Of a DNA stretch of 13,053 nt, positions 1-7,295 are shown piece by piece (within the stretch, counting starts at the first letter, position 1; every line of letters starts with the position of its first letter). The DNA lies in contig JAJYJL010000080.1 in assembly GCA_021789565.1 (NCBI GenBank), positions 1-13,053 on the forward strand, written 5' to 3'. The DNA comes from Acidobacteriota bacterium. Lineage in GTDB: Bacteria > Acidobacteriota > Terriglobia > UBA7540. The notes under the pieces were generated by a model. It was given only the letters and a program-made list of their open reading frames with translations, made no database searches and was not told the origin of the DNA. The position numbers and the translations under genes are program-made.

Positions 1-1827
1 ACCACCGCCCACCAGCTTCTTGTATTTCACCAGGGCCAGATCCGGCTCAATGCCGGTCGTGTCACAATCCATCATGAAGCCGATAGTACCCGTTGGGGCC
101 AGGACGGTTACCTGCGCGTTGCGGTAACCATGTCGAACACCGCTGGCCATGCACTCGTCCCAAACCTCGCGGCAGCTTTCCATGAGGCGTTCCGGAACGT
201 TGCGGCTGTTGATGCCCTGAAGCGCGTTCCGGTGCATGGAGATCACTTGCAGAAATGAATCCCGGTTGTCCGCATAACCGGTGCACGGGCCGATTTCGCC
301 GGCAATACGAGATGAAGCCAGATAAGCCTGTCCGTGCATCAAGGCGGTAATGGCTGCGGCAAAGTCACGGCCTCCATCGGAATCATACGGCAGGCCATTG
401 GCCATCAGCAGCGCTCCCAGGTTGGCATAACCCAGCCCGAGGGGCCGGAAGTTGTGGGAATTCTTGGCGATCTTCTCGGTGGGATAGCTTGCGTTATCCA
501 CCAGAATTTCCTGCGCCGTAATTACCACTTCCACAGCATGTCGGAAAGCCTCCACGTCGAACTTCATATCCTGCGACACAAACTTCATCAAATTCAGCGA
601 GGCCAGGTTGCAGGCGGAGTCGTCCAGAAACATGTACTCGCTGCAAGGATTCGAAGCGTTGATGCGCCCCGTCGTTTTCGACGTGTGCCATCGGTTCACC
701 GTAGTATCAAATTGCATGCCCGGGTCGCCGCACTGCCAGGCGGATTCTGCAATCTTGCGCATCAGGTCTCGCGCGCGGTAGGAATTGATCGGCTCACCGT
801 TGGTAATCTTCCGGGTCACCCAATCCTTGTCTTCAACCACCGCCTCCATGAATTCATCCGTGGCCCGGACGCTGTTGTTGGCGTTCTGGAAAAATATGGA
901 ACTGTAGGCCTCGCCGTCGATCGCCGAATCATAGCCGGCATCCACCAGCGTCCAGGCTTTCCGCTCCTCTTTGGCCTTGCACTCGATGAAATCCACGATG
1001 TCCGGATGGTCGGCATTCAGGATCACCATCTTGGCCGCACGGCGTGTCTTCCCGCCGGACTTGATGACACCTGCAAAAGCATCGTACCCCTTCATGAAAG
1101 AGAGTGGACCCGAGGCCACACCTCCACCCGAGAGCGTCTCAACTGAGGACCGGAGGGGGGAGAGGTTCGTTCCAGTACCTGAACCCCATTTGAAGAGCAT
1201 CCCTTCAGTCTTAGCCAGTGTCAGGATGCTATCGAGGTTGTCCTGAACAGAATTAATGAAGCAGGCAGACACCTGGGGATGACGGTAGGCCTCGGATTCC
1301 TTTTTCACGGCGCCGGTGGCCGTATCCCAGCACCAGCCCGTTCCTTTGGAACTGCGCTGATACTTGTGCCACAGGCCGCAATTGAACCAGACCGGTGAAT
1401 TGAACGCCGCTTTCTGCCGAACCAGAAGGTGGGTCAGTTCGTCGTGGAAGGCGTCCGCATCCGCGTCGCTGCGGAAGTAACCGCCCTCAACACCCCACTG
1501 GGCAATCGTATCTGCCACGCGGCTCACCAATTGCCGGACGCTCGTTTCGCGCTCGGGAGTTCCCGGCTTGCCGTGAAAATATTTCGAAGCCACGATATTC
1601 GTGGCCGTCATCGACCAGTCCTTAGGGACTTCGACGTTCCGCTGCTCAAAAATCGTCTCACCCTTCTCGTTTTGGATGGACGCCGTGCGTACTTCCCAAT
1701 CAATCTCATCGAACGGGTGAACGCCTTCTTTTGAGAAAAGCCGCTTCAGCTTGATTCCGGCTTGCCTGGGAGTTATTGAAGCTGCCGTTTTTGGGGCTTC
1801 AATTGAATAAGTGTCGCGATCGGGCAT
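1..1827 (-). CDS. nrdJ: Vitamin B12-dependent ribonucleoside-diphosphate reductase (class II), 3' part cut by window edge
   Basis: This enzyme reduces ribonucleotides to deoxyribonucleotides in the cytoplasm, using adenosylcobalamin to make the active-site thiyl radical. The first 609 residues are present; the C-terminal part, including the end of the barrel and the C-terminal cysteines, lies beyond base 1. Visible family marks are the first redox cysteine in SACFIN (C189), the NPCSE motif (N393, thiyl-radical C395, E397), the partner cysteine in DSACNLAS (C406), and PTGTIG at 578-583 followed by FMMDCDTTGIEPD. The reading frame is open throughout. The ATG at 1827 is chosen because GGGAGG (1833-1838) lies six bases upstream and the protein aligns from there. 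A promoter and a possible NrdR site lie upstream. Family assignment is very sure; the B12 class is inferred from the motif arrangement and the lack of class I or III features. Confidence 0.95.
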   Translation of the reverse strand, partial: MPDRDTYSIEAPKTAASITPRQAGIKLKRLFSKEGVHPFDEIDWEVRTASIQNEKGETIFEQRNVEVPKDWSMTATNIVASKYFHGKPGTPERETSVRQLVSRVADTIAQWGVEGGYFRSDADADAFHDELTHLLVRQKAAFNSPVWFNCGLWHKYQRSSKGTGWCWDTATGAVKKESEAYRHPQVSACFINSVQDNLDSILTLAKTEGMLFKWGSGTGTNLSPLRSSVETLSGGGVASGPLSFMKGYDAFAGVIKSGGKTRRAAKMVILNADHPDIVDFIECKAKEERKAWTLVDAGYDSAIDGEAYSSIFFQNANNSVRATDEFMEAVVEDKDWVTRKITNGEPINSYRARDLMRKIAESAWQCGDPGMQFDTTVNRWHTSKTTGRINASNPCSEYMFLDDSACNLASLNLMKFVSQDMKFDVEAFRHAVEVVITAQEILVDNASYPTEKIAKNSHNFRPLGLGYANLGALLMANGLPYDSDGGRDFAAAITALMHGQAYLASSRIAGEIGPCTGYADNRDSFLQVISMHRNALQGINSRNVPERLMESCREVWDECMASGVRHGYRNAQVTVLAPTGTIGFMMDCDTTGIEPDLALVKYKKLVGGG

Positions 1828-1832
1828 CAGAG

Positions 1833-1838
1833 CCTCCC
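1833..1838 (-). promoter_or_regulatory. Shine-Dalgarno site of nrdJ
   Basis: GGGAGG on the minus strand ends six bases before the ATG at 1827. It fixes the nrdJ start. An overlapping ATG at 1838-1840 is out of frame with nrdJ. Confidence 0.7.
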
Positions 1839-2020
1839 ATTTAGTCTATGCGCTAAAAATCCGGCCGTCTTTTTTCGGGCATTCCCATCATTCCCAGTCT
1901 CAACCTCAATAGGGCCCCGAAAACCCAAGCGCTGAACAGCCTTAACGTCTTGCTTCCGCAAGGCTCGCTGCTTTTATGAGCATTGTCATCCCTGGCCAGC
2001 CACTAAACGCACTTCGCGGA

Positions 2021-2049
2021 ATTTAACGCTCAAGGAGGGGGTCTGTCAA
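2021..2049 (-). promoter_or_regulatory. Sigma70-type promoter for nrdJ
   Basis: On the minus strand a perfect -35 hexamer TTGACA (2044-2049) is separated by exactly 17 bases from TTAAAT (2021-2026), a fair -10. This predicts a transcript start near 2014 and an untranslated leader of roughly 185 bases before nrdJ. No B12-riboswitch core (GCCACTG-type B12 box) was seen in the leader. The hexamers and spacing are seen directly; their use as a promoter is inferred. Confidence 0.65.
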
Positions 2050-2087
2050 GAGAAAACTACAAAAGGTAGGGCATTTTTAATTTTCTA

Positions 2088-2103
2088 CTACTACATCTTG
2101 TAC
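2088..2103. promoter_or_regulatory. Candidate NrdR box upstream of nrdJ
   Basis: The core CTACATCTTG (2091-2100) fits the NrdR consensus CWAnATnTWG at every fixed position, and the dyad extends two more bases on each side (TA...TA). NrdR is the ATP/dATP-sensing repressor of ribonucleotide reductase genes, so the location about 40 bases upstream of the nrdJ -35 makes sense. NrdR boxes usually come in pairs. A weaker partner with a CTAC/GTAG dyad lies at 2054-2069, 34 bases away and next to the -35. The partner is poor, so the pair is uncertain. Confidence 0.5.
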
Positions 2104-2221
2104 AGGCGACTTTGCCGGCAAAAACATCTTAACCCTCCGAGAATCAGCATCAACCGCCTGTTTCCCCTGCTTTTACGATACCTCCGGGCCCGCCGAGGCG
2201 CAAGAGAAACACGGACCAGTC

Positions 2222-2266
2222 AAAAAAGAAAAAGGAGTCTTTACCGCGAAAACCGGAGAAGACTCC
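2222..2266 (-). terminator. Rho-independent terminator of carD-like gene
   Basis: On the minus strand the stem GGAGTCTT / AAGACTCC (2259-2266 with 2234-2241) is perfect over eight pairs, has a small inner CCG/CGG pairing, and is followed at once by TTTTTCTTTTTT. It begins 43 bases after the stop of the CarD-like gene and lies about 120 bases before the possible NrdR box of nrdJ. This separates the two genes into different transcription units. Confidence 0.85.
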
Positions 2267-2308
2267 CTACCCCACTGGGTAATACAGATTGATTATTGCA
2301 AGGCAAGT

Positions 2309-2818
2309 TCAGCTTGGAAGCTGGACTTTCAGGTTCGAGCGAGTAAGAGACTGGACGAGCTCTGCTTCAACCGTTTCCCTAGCGATCCCCCGGGCAACGG
2401 CAATTTCATCCACCAGTAATTGCCAGGACCGGTCAAACATTTTCTTCTCGCGGAATGAAAGGGATTTCCCCTGGCTCAAAACAAGCAGGCTCTTGAATAC
2501 TTCGGCCACCTGCTGCAAAGAACCACTTCTCATCTTCTCGGAGTTTTCCTTGAAGCGCCCCTTCCAATCCTGTTGGGTTTTGCAATGGCCCTTACGGAGA
2601 AACTCTAGGATCGTCTCAACATCTTTCCCACGGACGACCTTCCGTAGGCCAACGTTATCCACATTGCTGATCGGCACCATGACTCGGAGGCTGCTGGAAT
2701 TCAACTTTAACAGGTAGAACATCTCGGGCTGGCCGGTCAGGTTTCGTGTTGATATTTGTTCGATAATCCCTACTCCCTGATTGGGATAGACTACTTTTTC
2801 TCCTATTTGAAATGCCAT
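2309..2818 (-). CDS. CarD/CdnL/TRCF-family transcriptional regulator
   Basis: A protein of 169 residues, the usual size for the CarD/CdnL family. These proteins bind the RNA polymerase beta subunit through an N-terminal Tudor-like domain and stabilise the open promoter complex, often at rRNA and growth genes. The N-terminal domain (about residues 1-60) opens with FQIGEKVVYPNQGVGIIEQI, the family hallmark, and has the PISNVDNVGLRK stretch. The remainder (about 65-165) is a helical, basic DNA-binding-like domain containing FREKKMFDRSWQLLVDEIA. The ATG at 2818 is supported by GAGGT (2828-2832). The gene is monocistronic, with its own promoter candidate and terminator. Family membership is sure; whether it acts as a global activator like CdnL or as a narrower CarD paralogue cannot be told. 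Confidence 0.92.
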   Translation of the reverse strand: MAFQIGEKVVYPNQGVGIIEQISTRNLTGQPEMFYLLKLNSSSLRVMVPISNVDNVGLRKVVRGKDVETILEFLRKGHCKTQQDWKGRFKENSEKMRSGSLQQVAEVFKSLLVLSQGKSLSFREKKMFDRSWQLLVDEIAVARGIARETVEAELVQSLTRSNLKVQLPS

Positions 2819-2857
2819 ATCAAGATGACCTCGTTCTGGTGCAGGTATGCACTTTGT

Positions 2858-2886
2858 AGCTTAAATCTTCGAACTAACAAAGTCAA
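2858..2886 (-). promoter_or_regulatory. Probable promoter of carD-like gene
   Basis: On the minus strand TTGACT (2881-2886) is followed after 17 bases by TAAGCT (2858-2863), giving a start near 2851 and a leader of about 33 bases. The -35 is good and the -10 is weak. Weak -10 and discriminator regions are common in growth-regulated promoters, but nothing more can be read from this one. Confidence 0.4.
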
Positions 2887-3011
2887 GAAAGTGAACTCGT
2901 CTGCAGCAACTTCGGAAAGTTTGTGGATGGCGGGCCACGGGGGGTAGAAGCGATGCGGATTGCGTCCCACAGGTGTGACAAGGCGAAGGCGTGTGCATTT
3001 TCAAGGGCAGT

Positions 3012-3158
3012 TCAGGGAGGCTGTGAGCAGCCACAGCGGAGATGCGAGTGGGAAAGTGAGCCGGGCAGCAGGTCGTCGGGAAGATGGAAACGCCGCATCA
3101 GTTCAAACTTGAGTTGGCGGAGTCGAGAGGCTTGGGAACCTCTGGGTTCGGTCTTCAT
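3012..3158 (-). pseudogene. Remnant resembling the N-terminus of a DUF6788 (transposon-associated) protein
   Basis: Reading the minus strand from an ATG at 3158 gives 48 residues ending at a TGA (3012-3014). The peptide contains LRQLKFELMRRFHLPDDLLP followed by GSLSHSHLRCG. From memory of the family, the DUF6788 proteins found next to transposases in Acidobacteria and related genomes show a basic helix and then LPGSL...RCGxxxCxC near the N-terminus. Here the frame stops just where the cysteine cluster should begin, so this would be a truncated and decayed copy. There is no good ribosome binding site. It could also be a chance resemblance. The match is from recall, with no alignment. Confidence 0.35.
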
Positions 3159-3244
3159 CTTCGGGTATTAGTACCATCAGACAACGGCAAGAGCAAGGCT
3201 TTATTGGGAATGCGAAAATAGGAAGGAATCCCAGGGGTTCGCGT

Positions 3245-3266
3245 GCCACGCCCCCGAAGGCGTGGC
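3245..3266. repeat. GC-rich palindromic hairpin, REP-like
   Basis: GCCACGCC (3245-3252) and GGCGTGGC (3259-3266) form a perfect eight-pair stem around a six-base loop CCCGAA. No T-run follows on either strand, so it is not a typical terminator. Stem-loops of this composition are often dispersed repeats in acidobacterial genomes; that it is repeated elsewhere in this genome is an inference, since only one copy is present in the window. Confidence 0.4.
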
Positions 3267-3563
3267 TTCAAGCTTTACTTAGCCCTGCCTACGCGCCGAT
3301 TCCGAAGTTGCTGACTCGTCCATGCACGGGCCTCCCTGGCAGAGGGCTCCCATCGCCGCATCTGTGTACCTGCAGTTTTATATTTTGTGACGAGACTGGA
3401 AATCAGACTTCCCGAAACCTAGATTTTGCAGTATAAGGCGTTGGCGGAGCGCCATCACGACTTCAGGCTATGCGCCTGGGGGTCCTGTAATCCTGCTCAG
3501 ATGCACCTTTCAGGCCCCAAGCCGACCCGATGTCAGGTCTGGCCGTCGCGTCAGTGATGGTCG

Positions 3564-5294
3564 TTATGAGTGGCCTTCCTGGTTTCCGTTGATTTCTTCC
3601 CTAAGGGCTTGAGCAGACCGTTCCAGCCGCTCGTGCAGACTGTCTAAAGTTCTGCGTATTGCCCGGCGGTTTTCTTCTAGCCGGCTCTCGGTGATTTCGG
3701 CAAGCTGCTGTTGGTAAGCCTCAAGTGAGCTCTTGAGTGTCGCTTCGATACGGGTGGTCGCGTGGGAAGCCTCTTCTCTTAAAACTAATGCCGATGCATC
3801 CACTTTGTCTGAGAGTTCCTGCATCACCGAGTCTGAGTTGGCCTTGACCTCTGCCGCCACCCTGGCGCCCGCTTCTTTGGCCTCGGCCTCAACGCGTTCC
3901 ACAAGGTTCTTGTGCCAGACATCAGTCAAATCTCGCAATCGCACCTCATACTGCGCGGCCTCTTTGTCCCGAGCCTCCTGCACAATCTTGCCAACATCCA
4001 AGAGCTGGGTGCCCGCGACTTGACGGATTTCGTCCTTCAACAGCGCCAAAGTACCCTGGATCGTTTGTGAAATTTGGGTCTTGGAATCTGCAATAGTCTT
4101 GTCCCGAATGACAGCGATCTCCTGGTCCAATTTTCTCAGGCTTTCGACCCTTGCCTCAGAGTTCCGTGAAAAAGATTCGCGGACTGACTGGCCCATTTCA
4201 CCGATCCTCAGGCGAACCTCTTCCATCTGCAGTTCCAGGAACGCTTTCAGTTCCTCCTTGGAATGTGCCAGAGTATCATCCGCGTGCTGGTGCAGTCGCT
4301 GAACCGAGGATGCAATCACATCCAGCGAGGCATGTTCCATGCTCCCAGATATTTGGGACATCGCCTTATCCCTTACTTCGGATTCCAGTCCCGCAATCCT
4401 ATTGCTCAAAGTCCCGACCTGCTCTATTTCTTGCTGGTGCAGTTTTTCCCGGGCTGCATCGGCTGTCTGCTCCAACCGGGTCTGGAAGGCACCGAAGTCG
4501 CTTTCAATCTGTTCGTGGATCCTGTCCTGGAATATCTTCGCTGCCTCGTCGGCTATGACACTTAGCTTTTCTGCAGACAACTTGGTGGCGGAATCAGCGT
4601 TTTGTGCGCAGATGTTCTGTGCTGTCTGCTCCAAAGCGTTCATCTTACCCTCGATAGAGTTCAACGCTCCCTGTAGCCTGCGCTCGGCAAGCTGTTCCTG
4701 TTCCGCAAGCCTAACTTGAAACTGCTGGCGAAAGGATTCGGTAAACCTGTCAGTCGCTTCCTGAACATAAGGTTCAAGTAACCTCTCGATTTGGATGGGA
4801 ATGGAAGTCCCCGTCCCCTTGCACATCAGCCATACCCAGCGGGCAAATTCATCCGTCCGCCTCTGGACCAGTTCTGCAACGCGGTCCTGTGTCTGCTGGG
4901 TAATACCGATCTCAAAATGACCTGGTTCAAATTGTACCTGCAACTTTTCCCGAAGTTCCTTGGCAACCTGGTCAACCTGGCCGGTCGCTTCATGGTGGAT
5001 TTCAGCTAATGCCAGGCGGGTTTGCCGTTCAGCATGCCTGGCCATTTCGGACGCAGTCGTAGCAGCAAAGGCTTCAAGATCGTTACGGATGCGGTCCTTC
5101 AGTGTCTTGCAGTCCAGTTGAGGGGTGGCGTGGCCTGCGCTCTGGGCTTCATGTTCTATAGAGGTAAGCTCGACGCCCGAAAGCCGGGAGATGGTTTGTA
5201 ACACTTCCTGAAGAGTCTGTTGCAGTCGGTCGATGTCTTCCTGCCAAGGTCGCTCGATTTCCTTCGGTTCAGGCATCTGTTGTTTAAATAGCAT
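3564..5294 (-). CDS. Long coiled-coil protein of unknown function
   Basis: A protein of 576 residues that I do not recognise as a named family. Almost the whole chain is predicted helix, rich in E, Q, K, R and A with heptad-like leucine and isoleucine spacing, resembling apolipoprotein-like or myosin-tail-like repeats. The main break is around residues 150-176, where a hydrophobic stretch with W153, W155 and C158 (RWVWLMCKGTGTSIP) could be a hinge, a short amphipathic contact or a binding patch. No signal peptide or membrane segment is seen, so it is probably cytoplasmic. The frame stays open upstream to a GTG at 5456, but the extra 54 residues look non-coding, and the ATG at 5294 has an AAGGAGG-rich leader, so I start there. 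It stands alone, with gaps of over 450 bases on both sides. A structural or scaffolding role is only a guess. Confidence 0.8.
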   Translation of the reverse strand: MLFKQQMPEPKEIERPWQEDIDRLQQTLQEVLQTISRLSGVELTSIEHEAQSAGHATPQLDCKTLKDRIRNDLEAFAATTASEMARHAERQTRLALAEIHHEATGQVDQVAKELREKLQVQFEPGHFEIGITQQTQDRVAELVQRRTDEFARWVWLMCKGTGTSIPIQIERLLEPYVQEATDRFTESFRQQFQVRLAEQEQLAERRLQGALNSIEGKMNALEQTAQNICAQNADSATKLSAEKLSVIADEAAKIFQDRIHEQIESDFGAFQTRLEQTADAAREKLHQQEIEQVGTLSNRIAGLESEVRDKAMSQISGSMEHASLDVIASSVQRLHQHADDTLAHSKEELKAFLELQMEEVRLRIGEMGQSVRESFSRNSEARVESLRKLDQEIAVIRDKTIADSKTQISQTIQGTLALLKDEIRQVAGTQLLDVGKIVQEARDKEAAQYEVRLRDLTDVWHKNLVERVEAEAKEAGARVAAEVKANSDSVMQELSDKVDASALVLREEASHATTRIEATLKSSLEAYQQQLAEITESRLEENRRAIRRTLDSLHERLERSAQALREEINGNQEGHS

Positions 5295-5767
5295 TGCAGT
5301 GTCCCCCCTCCTTCGCAAAACATTTGAAGATCTTCCGCAAGTGCCAGTTACCTTTTCATACCCTTGCCTCGCCGCTACTCTAAATTCCGGGTGGGCGGTT
5401 TCGTTGCACCACGCCTCGGAACAGGGCAAGAGAATACTCGGGAAGCGCGCTCCCACGCTTCGAGGAGCCCTTTCTCGCCCGCGTCAACCCCCAAGGATTC
5501 TCCGTGGTCGAGAAACCCCGGGCCGGAATCTGTCCCATTTACGGTGAATCTTACCTAAGCGCAAGAAAATGTACAATGGGTATCACGCCCATTTTAACGG
5601 TCGTCATTTACCACAATAACAACTGGGAGGTAACGCATCCCACAGTCCTGTTGACCTTACTTAATGACGGCCATCGGCGGTTCTCAAGGCGGGGCAGAGG
5701 ACTTTTTCTCGCCCGGAACGATTCTTGTTATGTGCATTGATGGTCAACGGGTTTCTGGGCCACCCTT
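5295..5767. other. Intergenic region between coiled-coil and epimerase genes
   Basis: About 470 bases without a convincing gene. Apart from the ribosome binding site and promoter candidate of the coiled-coil gene, the only structure noticed is the inverted repeat at 5575-5593. No clear terminator follows the epimerase gene. An inverted repeat TTCACGA/TCGTGAA (5767-5785) straddles its stop codon, but there is no T-run after it. Confidence 0.5.
5548..5593 (-). promoter_or_regulatory. Candidate promoter and dyad upstream of the coiled-coil gene
   Basis: On the minus strand TTGTAC (5571-5576) is followed after 17 bases by TAAGAT (5548-5553), giving a leader of about 245 bases. A perfect six-pair inverted repeat AATGGG/CCCATT (5575-5580 and 5588-5593) touches the -35 and could be an operator. 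Both hexamers are only moderate matches. Confidence 0.3.
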
Positions 5768-7111
5768 TCACGACGACTTCGTGAACAAGACGGACACATG
5801 GCCTCCGTGTTGGATCAGGCAGTCAAGGGCCAGGAGACTGTACATCAGGTTTCTAGGATGGTGATAGTGTTCAACGCGCTGCAGGTTCGGGTGGATGGTT
5901 ACTTTCCTGTCTCCGCCACTGACCCAAAAGGAATAGCCCCACCGGGGAAGGTAATACGTTGAGCGGAGATAGTCGTAAGTCCTTGAGTAAACGTCAGATG
6001 CCCATAGGGCCCCGCTGTAGTTGATGACCTGCAAGCAACCGTTCAGAATCTCCTCCTGGACCCACAGAGCCTTGTTCAACTCCCACTGGTTCTGGTCCAC
6101 ATTATTCAGGCTGCGCAGCGCCCCGCCATAGACGGCATCCCATCCAACTTCAACGTGGCGATGGAAGCGTTCTGCCGCGACTCGAAACAGGTCTTGATTC
6201 CGGGTTCGGATGGCCTCACGCATCACAATCGCAAGCGCCTCAATACAATGCCCTGTATAAACAAACTGCGCCAGATAGTTCGCGGGGCGTGAGTAGTCAT
6301 GGTTCAGCAATTCGTTATTCAAGCGGAATTCAGGATTGAAGTGCCGGGCCATAACAGCATCCGTGCAATTGTTAAGAATCTCTTCAAGCTCCTGGTCAGA
6401 GTGCATCTCCAGCATTTGAGTGATCGTTCCGATCAGGACCATTGCCACACCCTGCATTCGCGCTCCGGGAAAGCTGGCCGGCTGAGGCCCGTGATACTGC
6501 GCAACAACATTGGGGGCGTAATCCGGACTGTCATAAAGCAGGAGACACTTCATTAAGGTTTCCTTCGCCAGTTGCCATTGCTTGACGTCTCCAGTCGCTT
6601 TCGAAAATTCAGCAAGGCCTTCCGCTATTGAGACATCCGCGCCAATGGTAGTAAGAGGAGCTGCGAGAGGTCTCCCATCACGCGCGAGCTTCCCCGGCCA
6701 CAATTGATCCTTGCCGGGAGGTTTGGACTTCATTATGAGTTCGAATGTATTGCGCGCAACGGTAAGAAACTCAGGGGCTCTGCCGAAATTATTGTAGAGA
6801 TAGGAGTAAACCCACAACCCTCGTCCCTGAAACCATGTGTTCTTGGTGTCGTCGGGATGAGTACCGTTGGGATTCAATTCGCACAGAAATCCGCCATGCT
6901 TGTGGTCAATGACATGCTTGTCCATGAATGGCACAAACTGCTGAAAAAGGTTATGGTGGATTTCCTCCCGTAGCTTTACGAGCGGCATCCCAGCCAACTC
7001 TTCCACCTTGTTTCTGGGAATCTGCCCTCGACTGTCCGCCCTAACCCCAGGGTTTGATAACCCCGCCAATGAACCTCCTACTGAACTCGCGATAAATGCC
7101 CGTCTGTTCAT
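5768..7111 (-). CDS. Tat-exported N-acylglucosamine 2-epimerase (AGE) family protein
   Basis: The AGE family has an (alpha/alpha)6-barrel and includes N-acylglucosamine 2-epimerase, cellobiose 2-epimerase and mannose isomerase; all move a sugar carbonyl or epimerise at C2. Of 447 residues, 1-25 form a likely twin-arginine signal (NRRAFIASS, then a hydrophobic stretch, with possible cleavage after VRA). Family marks are WFQGRGLW (93-100, R97), YTGHCIEAL (H288, E291), WVQEEI (350-355) and the late HYHHPRN (415-421, H418), matching the catalytic arginine and histidines of the family. An upstream in-frame GTG at 7135 lacks a ribosome site and would bury the signal; ATG at 7111 follows GGGGGAG closely. 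It is divergent from a ROK kinase gene. The exact substrate (N-acetylglucosamine, cellobiose, glucose or mannose) is not decidable from sequence. Periplasmic location is unusual for the cytosolic epimerases. Confidence 0.87.
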   Translation of the reverse strand: MNRRAFIASSVGGSLAGLSNPGVRADSRGQIPRNKVEELAGMPLVKLREEIHHNLFQQFVPFMDKHVIDHKHGGFLCELNPNGTHPDDTKNTWFQGRGLWVYSYLYNNFGRAPEFLTVARNTFELIMKSKPPGKDQLWPGKLARDGRPLAAPLTTIGADVSIAEGLAEFSKATGDVKQWQLAKETLMKCLLLYDSPDYAPNVVAQYHGPQPASFPGARMQGVAMVLIGTITQMLEMHSDQELEEILNNCTDAVMARHFNPEFRLNNELLNHDYSRPANYLAQFVYTGHCIEALAIVMREAIRTRNQDLFRVAAERFHRHVEVGWDAVYGGALRSLNNVDQNQWELNKALWVQEEILNGCLQVINYSGALWASDVYSRTYDYLRSTYYLPRWGYSFWVSGGDRKVTIHPNLQRVEHYHHPRNLMYSLLALDCLIQHGGHVSVLFTKSS

Positions 7112-7202
7112 TTTCTCCCCCTGCGCCGAGCTCACTGTCAGAGTTGTCTCATAATGCGCCAGATCCAGCGTGGGCGCAAATCCAACAAGGTAAAATAATG
7201 AA

Positions 7203-7231
7203 ATAACAGCTAATTTTGGATGAGGTACAAT
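7203..7231 (+). promoter_or_regulatory. Promoter for the ROK kinase operon
   Basis: ATAACA (7203-7208), 17 bases, then TACAAT (7226-7231), which matches the -10 consensus at five of six positions. It predicts a start near 7238 and a leader of about 58 bases before the kinase ATG. The 184-base gap to the divergent epimerase gene must also hold that gene's promoter; a weak minus-strand candidate is TTGCGC-17-CATTAT within 7150-7185. Confidence 0.5.
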
Positions 7232-7295
7232 GGAGCGGCGCGGTTGGAAAGTCTTGCGCGTTTTCTAAATCGCAAATGACAGGGGCGCCATCATC

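Larger units (their letters stand above)
2819..3563. other. Long intergenic region with gene debris and small hairpins
   Basis: About 745 bases between the CarD-like gene and the coiled-coil gene carry no convincing intact gene. Reading frames on the plus strand (for example 2923-3171) give basic, low-complexity peptides with no recognisable domain. The region contains a DUF6788-like remnant (3012-3158, minus), a stem-loop GGCTG-TGAG-CAGCC near 3020, an eight-pair hairpin at 3245-3266, and a five-pair hairpin CAGGC/GCCTG at 3464-3478. No tRNA, RNase P RNA, tmRNA or 6S RNA signature was recognised, and no terminator with a T-run follows the coiled-coil gene. Confidence 0.5.

Noticed and set aside
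334..1146. Long plus-strand frame opposite nrdJ
   Set aside because: It is the antisense shadow of the clearly coding nrdJ frame; its peptide has no domain features.
1841..2020. Cobalamin riboswitch in the nrdJ leader
   Set aside because: No B12 box (GCCACTG-type) on the minus strand; the only similar bases are on the wrong strand.
2306..2327. Near-perfect hairpin (AGTTCAGCTT...) at the end of the CarD-like gene
   Set aside because: It lies in the last codons with no T-run; the real terminator is at 2222-2266.
2923..3171. Plus-strand 82-residue frame in the intergenic gap
   Set aside because: Very basic and compositionally odd, no ribosome site, and antisense to the more recognisable DUF6788-like fragment.
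5295..5456. N-terminal extension of the coiled-coil protein from a GTG at 5456
   Set aside because: The 54 extra residues lack the coiled-coil composition, and the AAGGAGG tract points to the ATG at 5294.
5767..5785. Inverted repeat TTCACGA/TCGTGAA across the epimerase stop codon as a terminator
   Set aside because: No T-run follows on the minus strand, and most of it is coding sequence.
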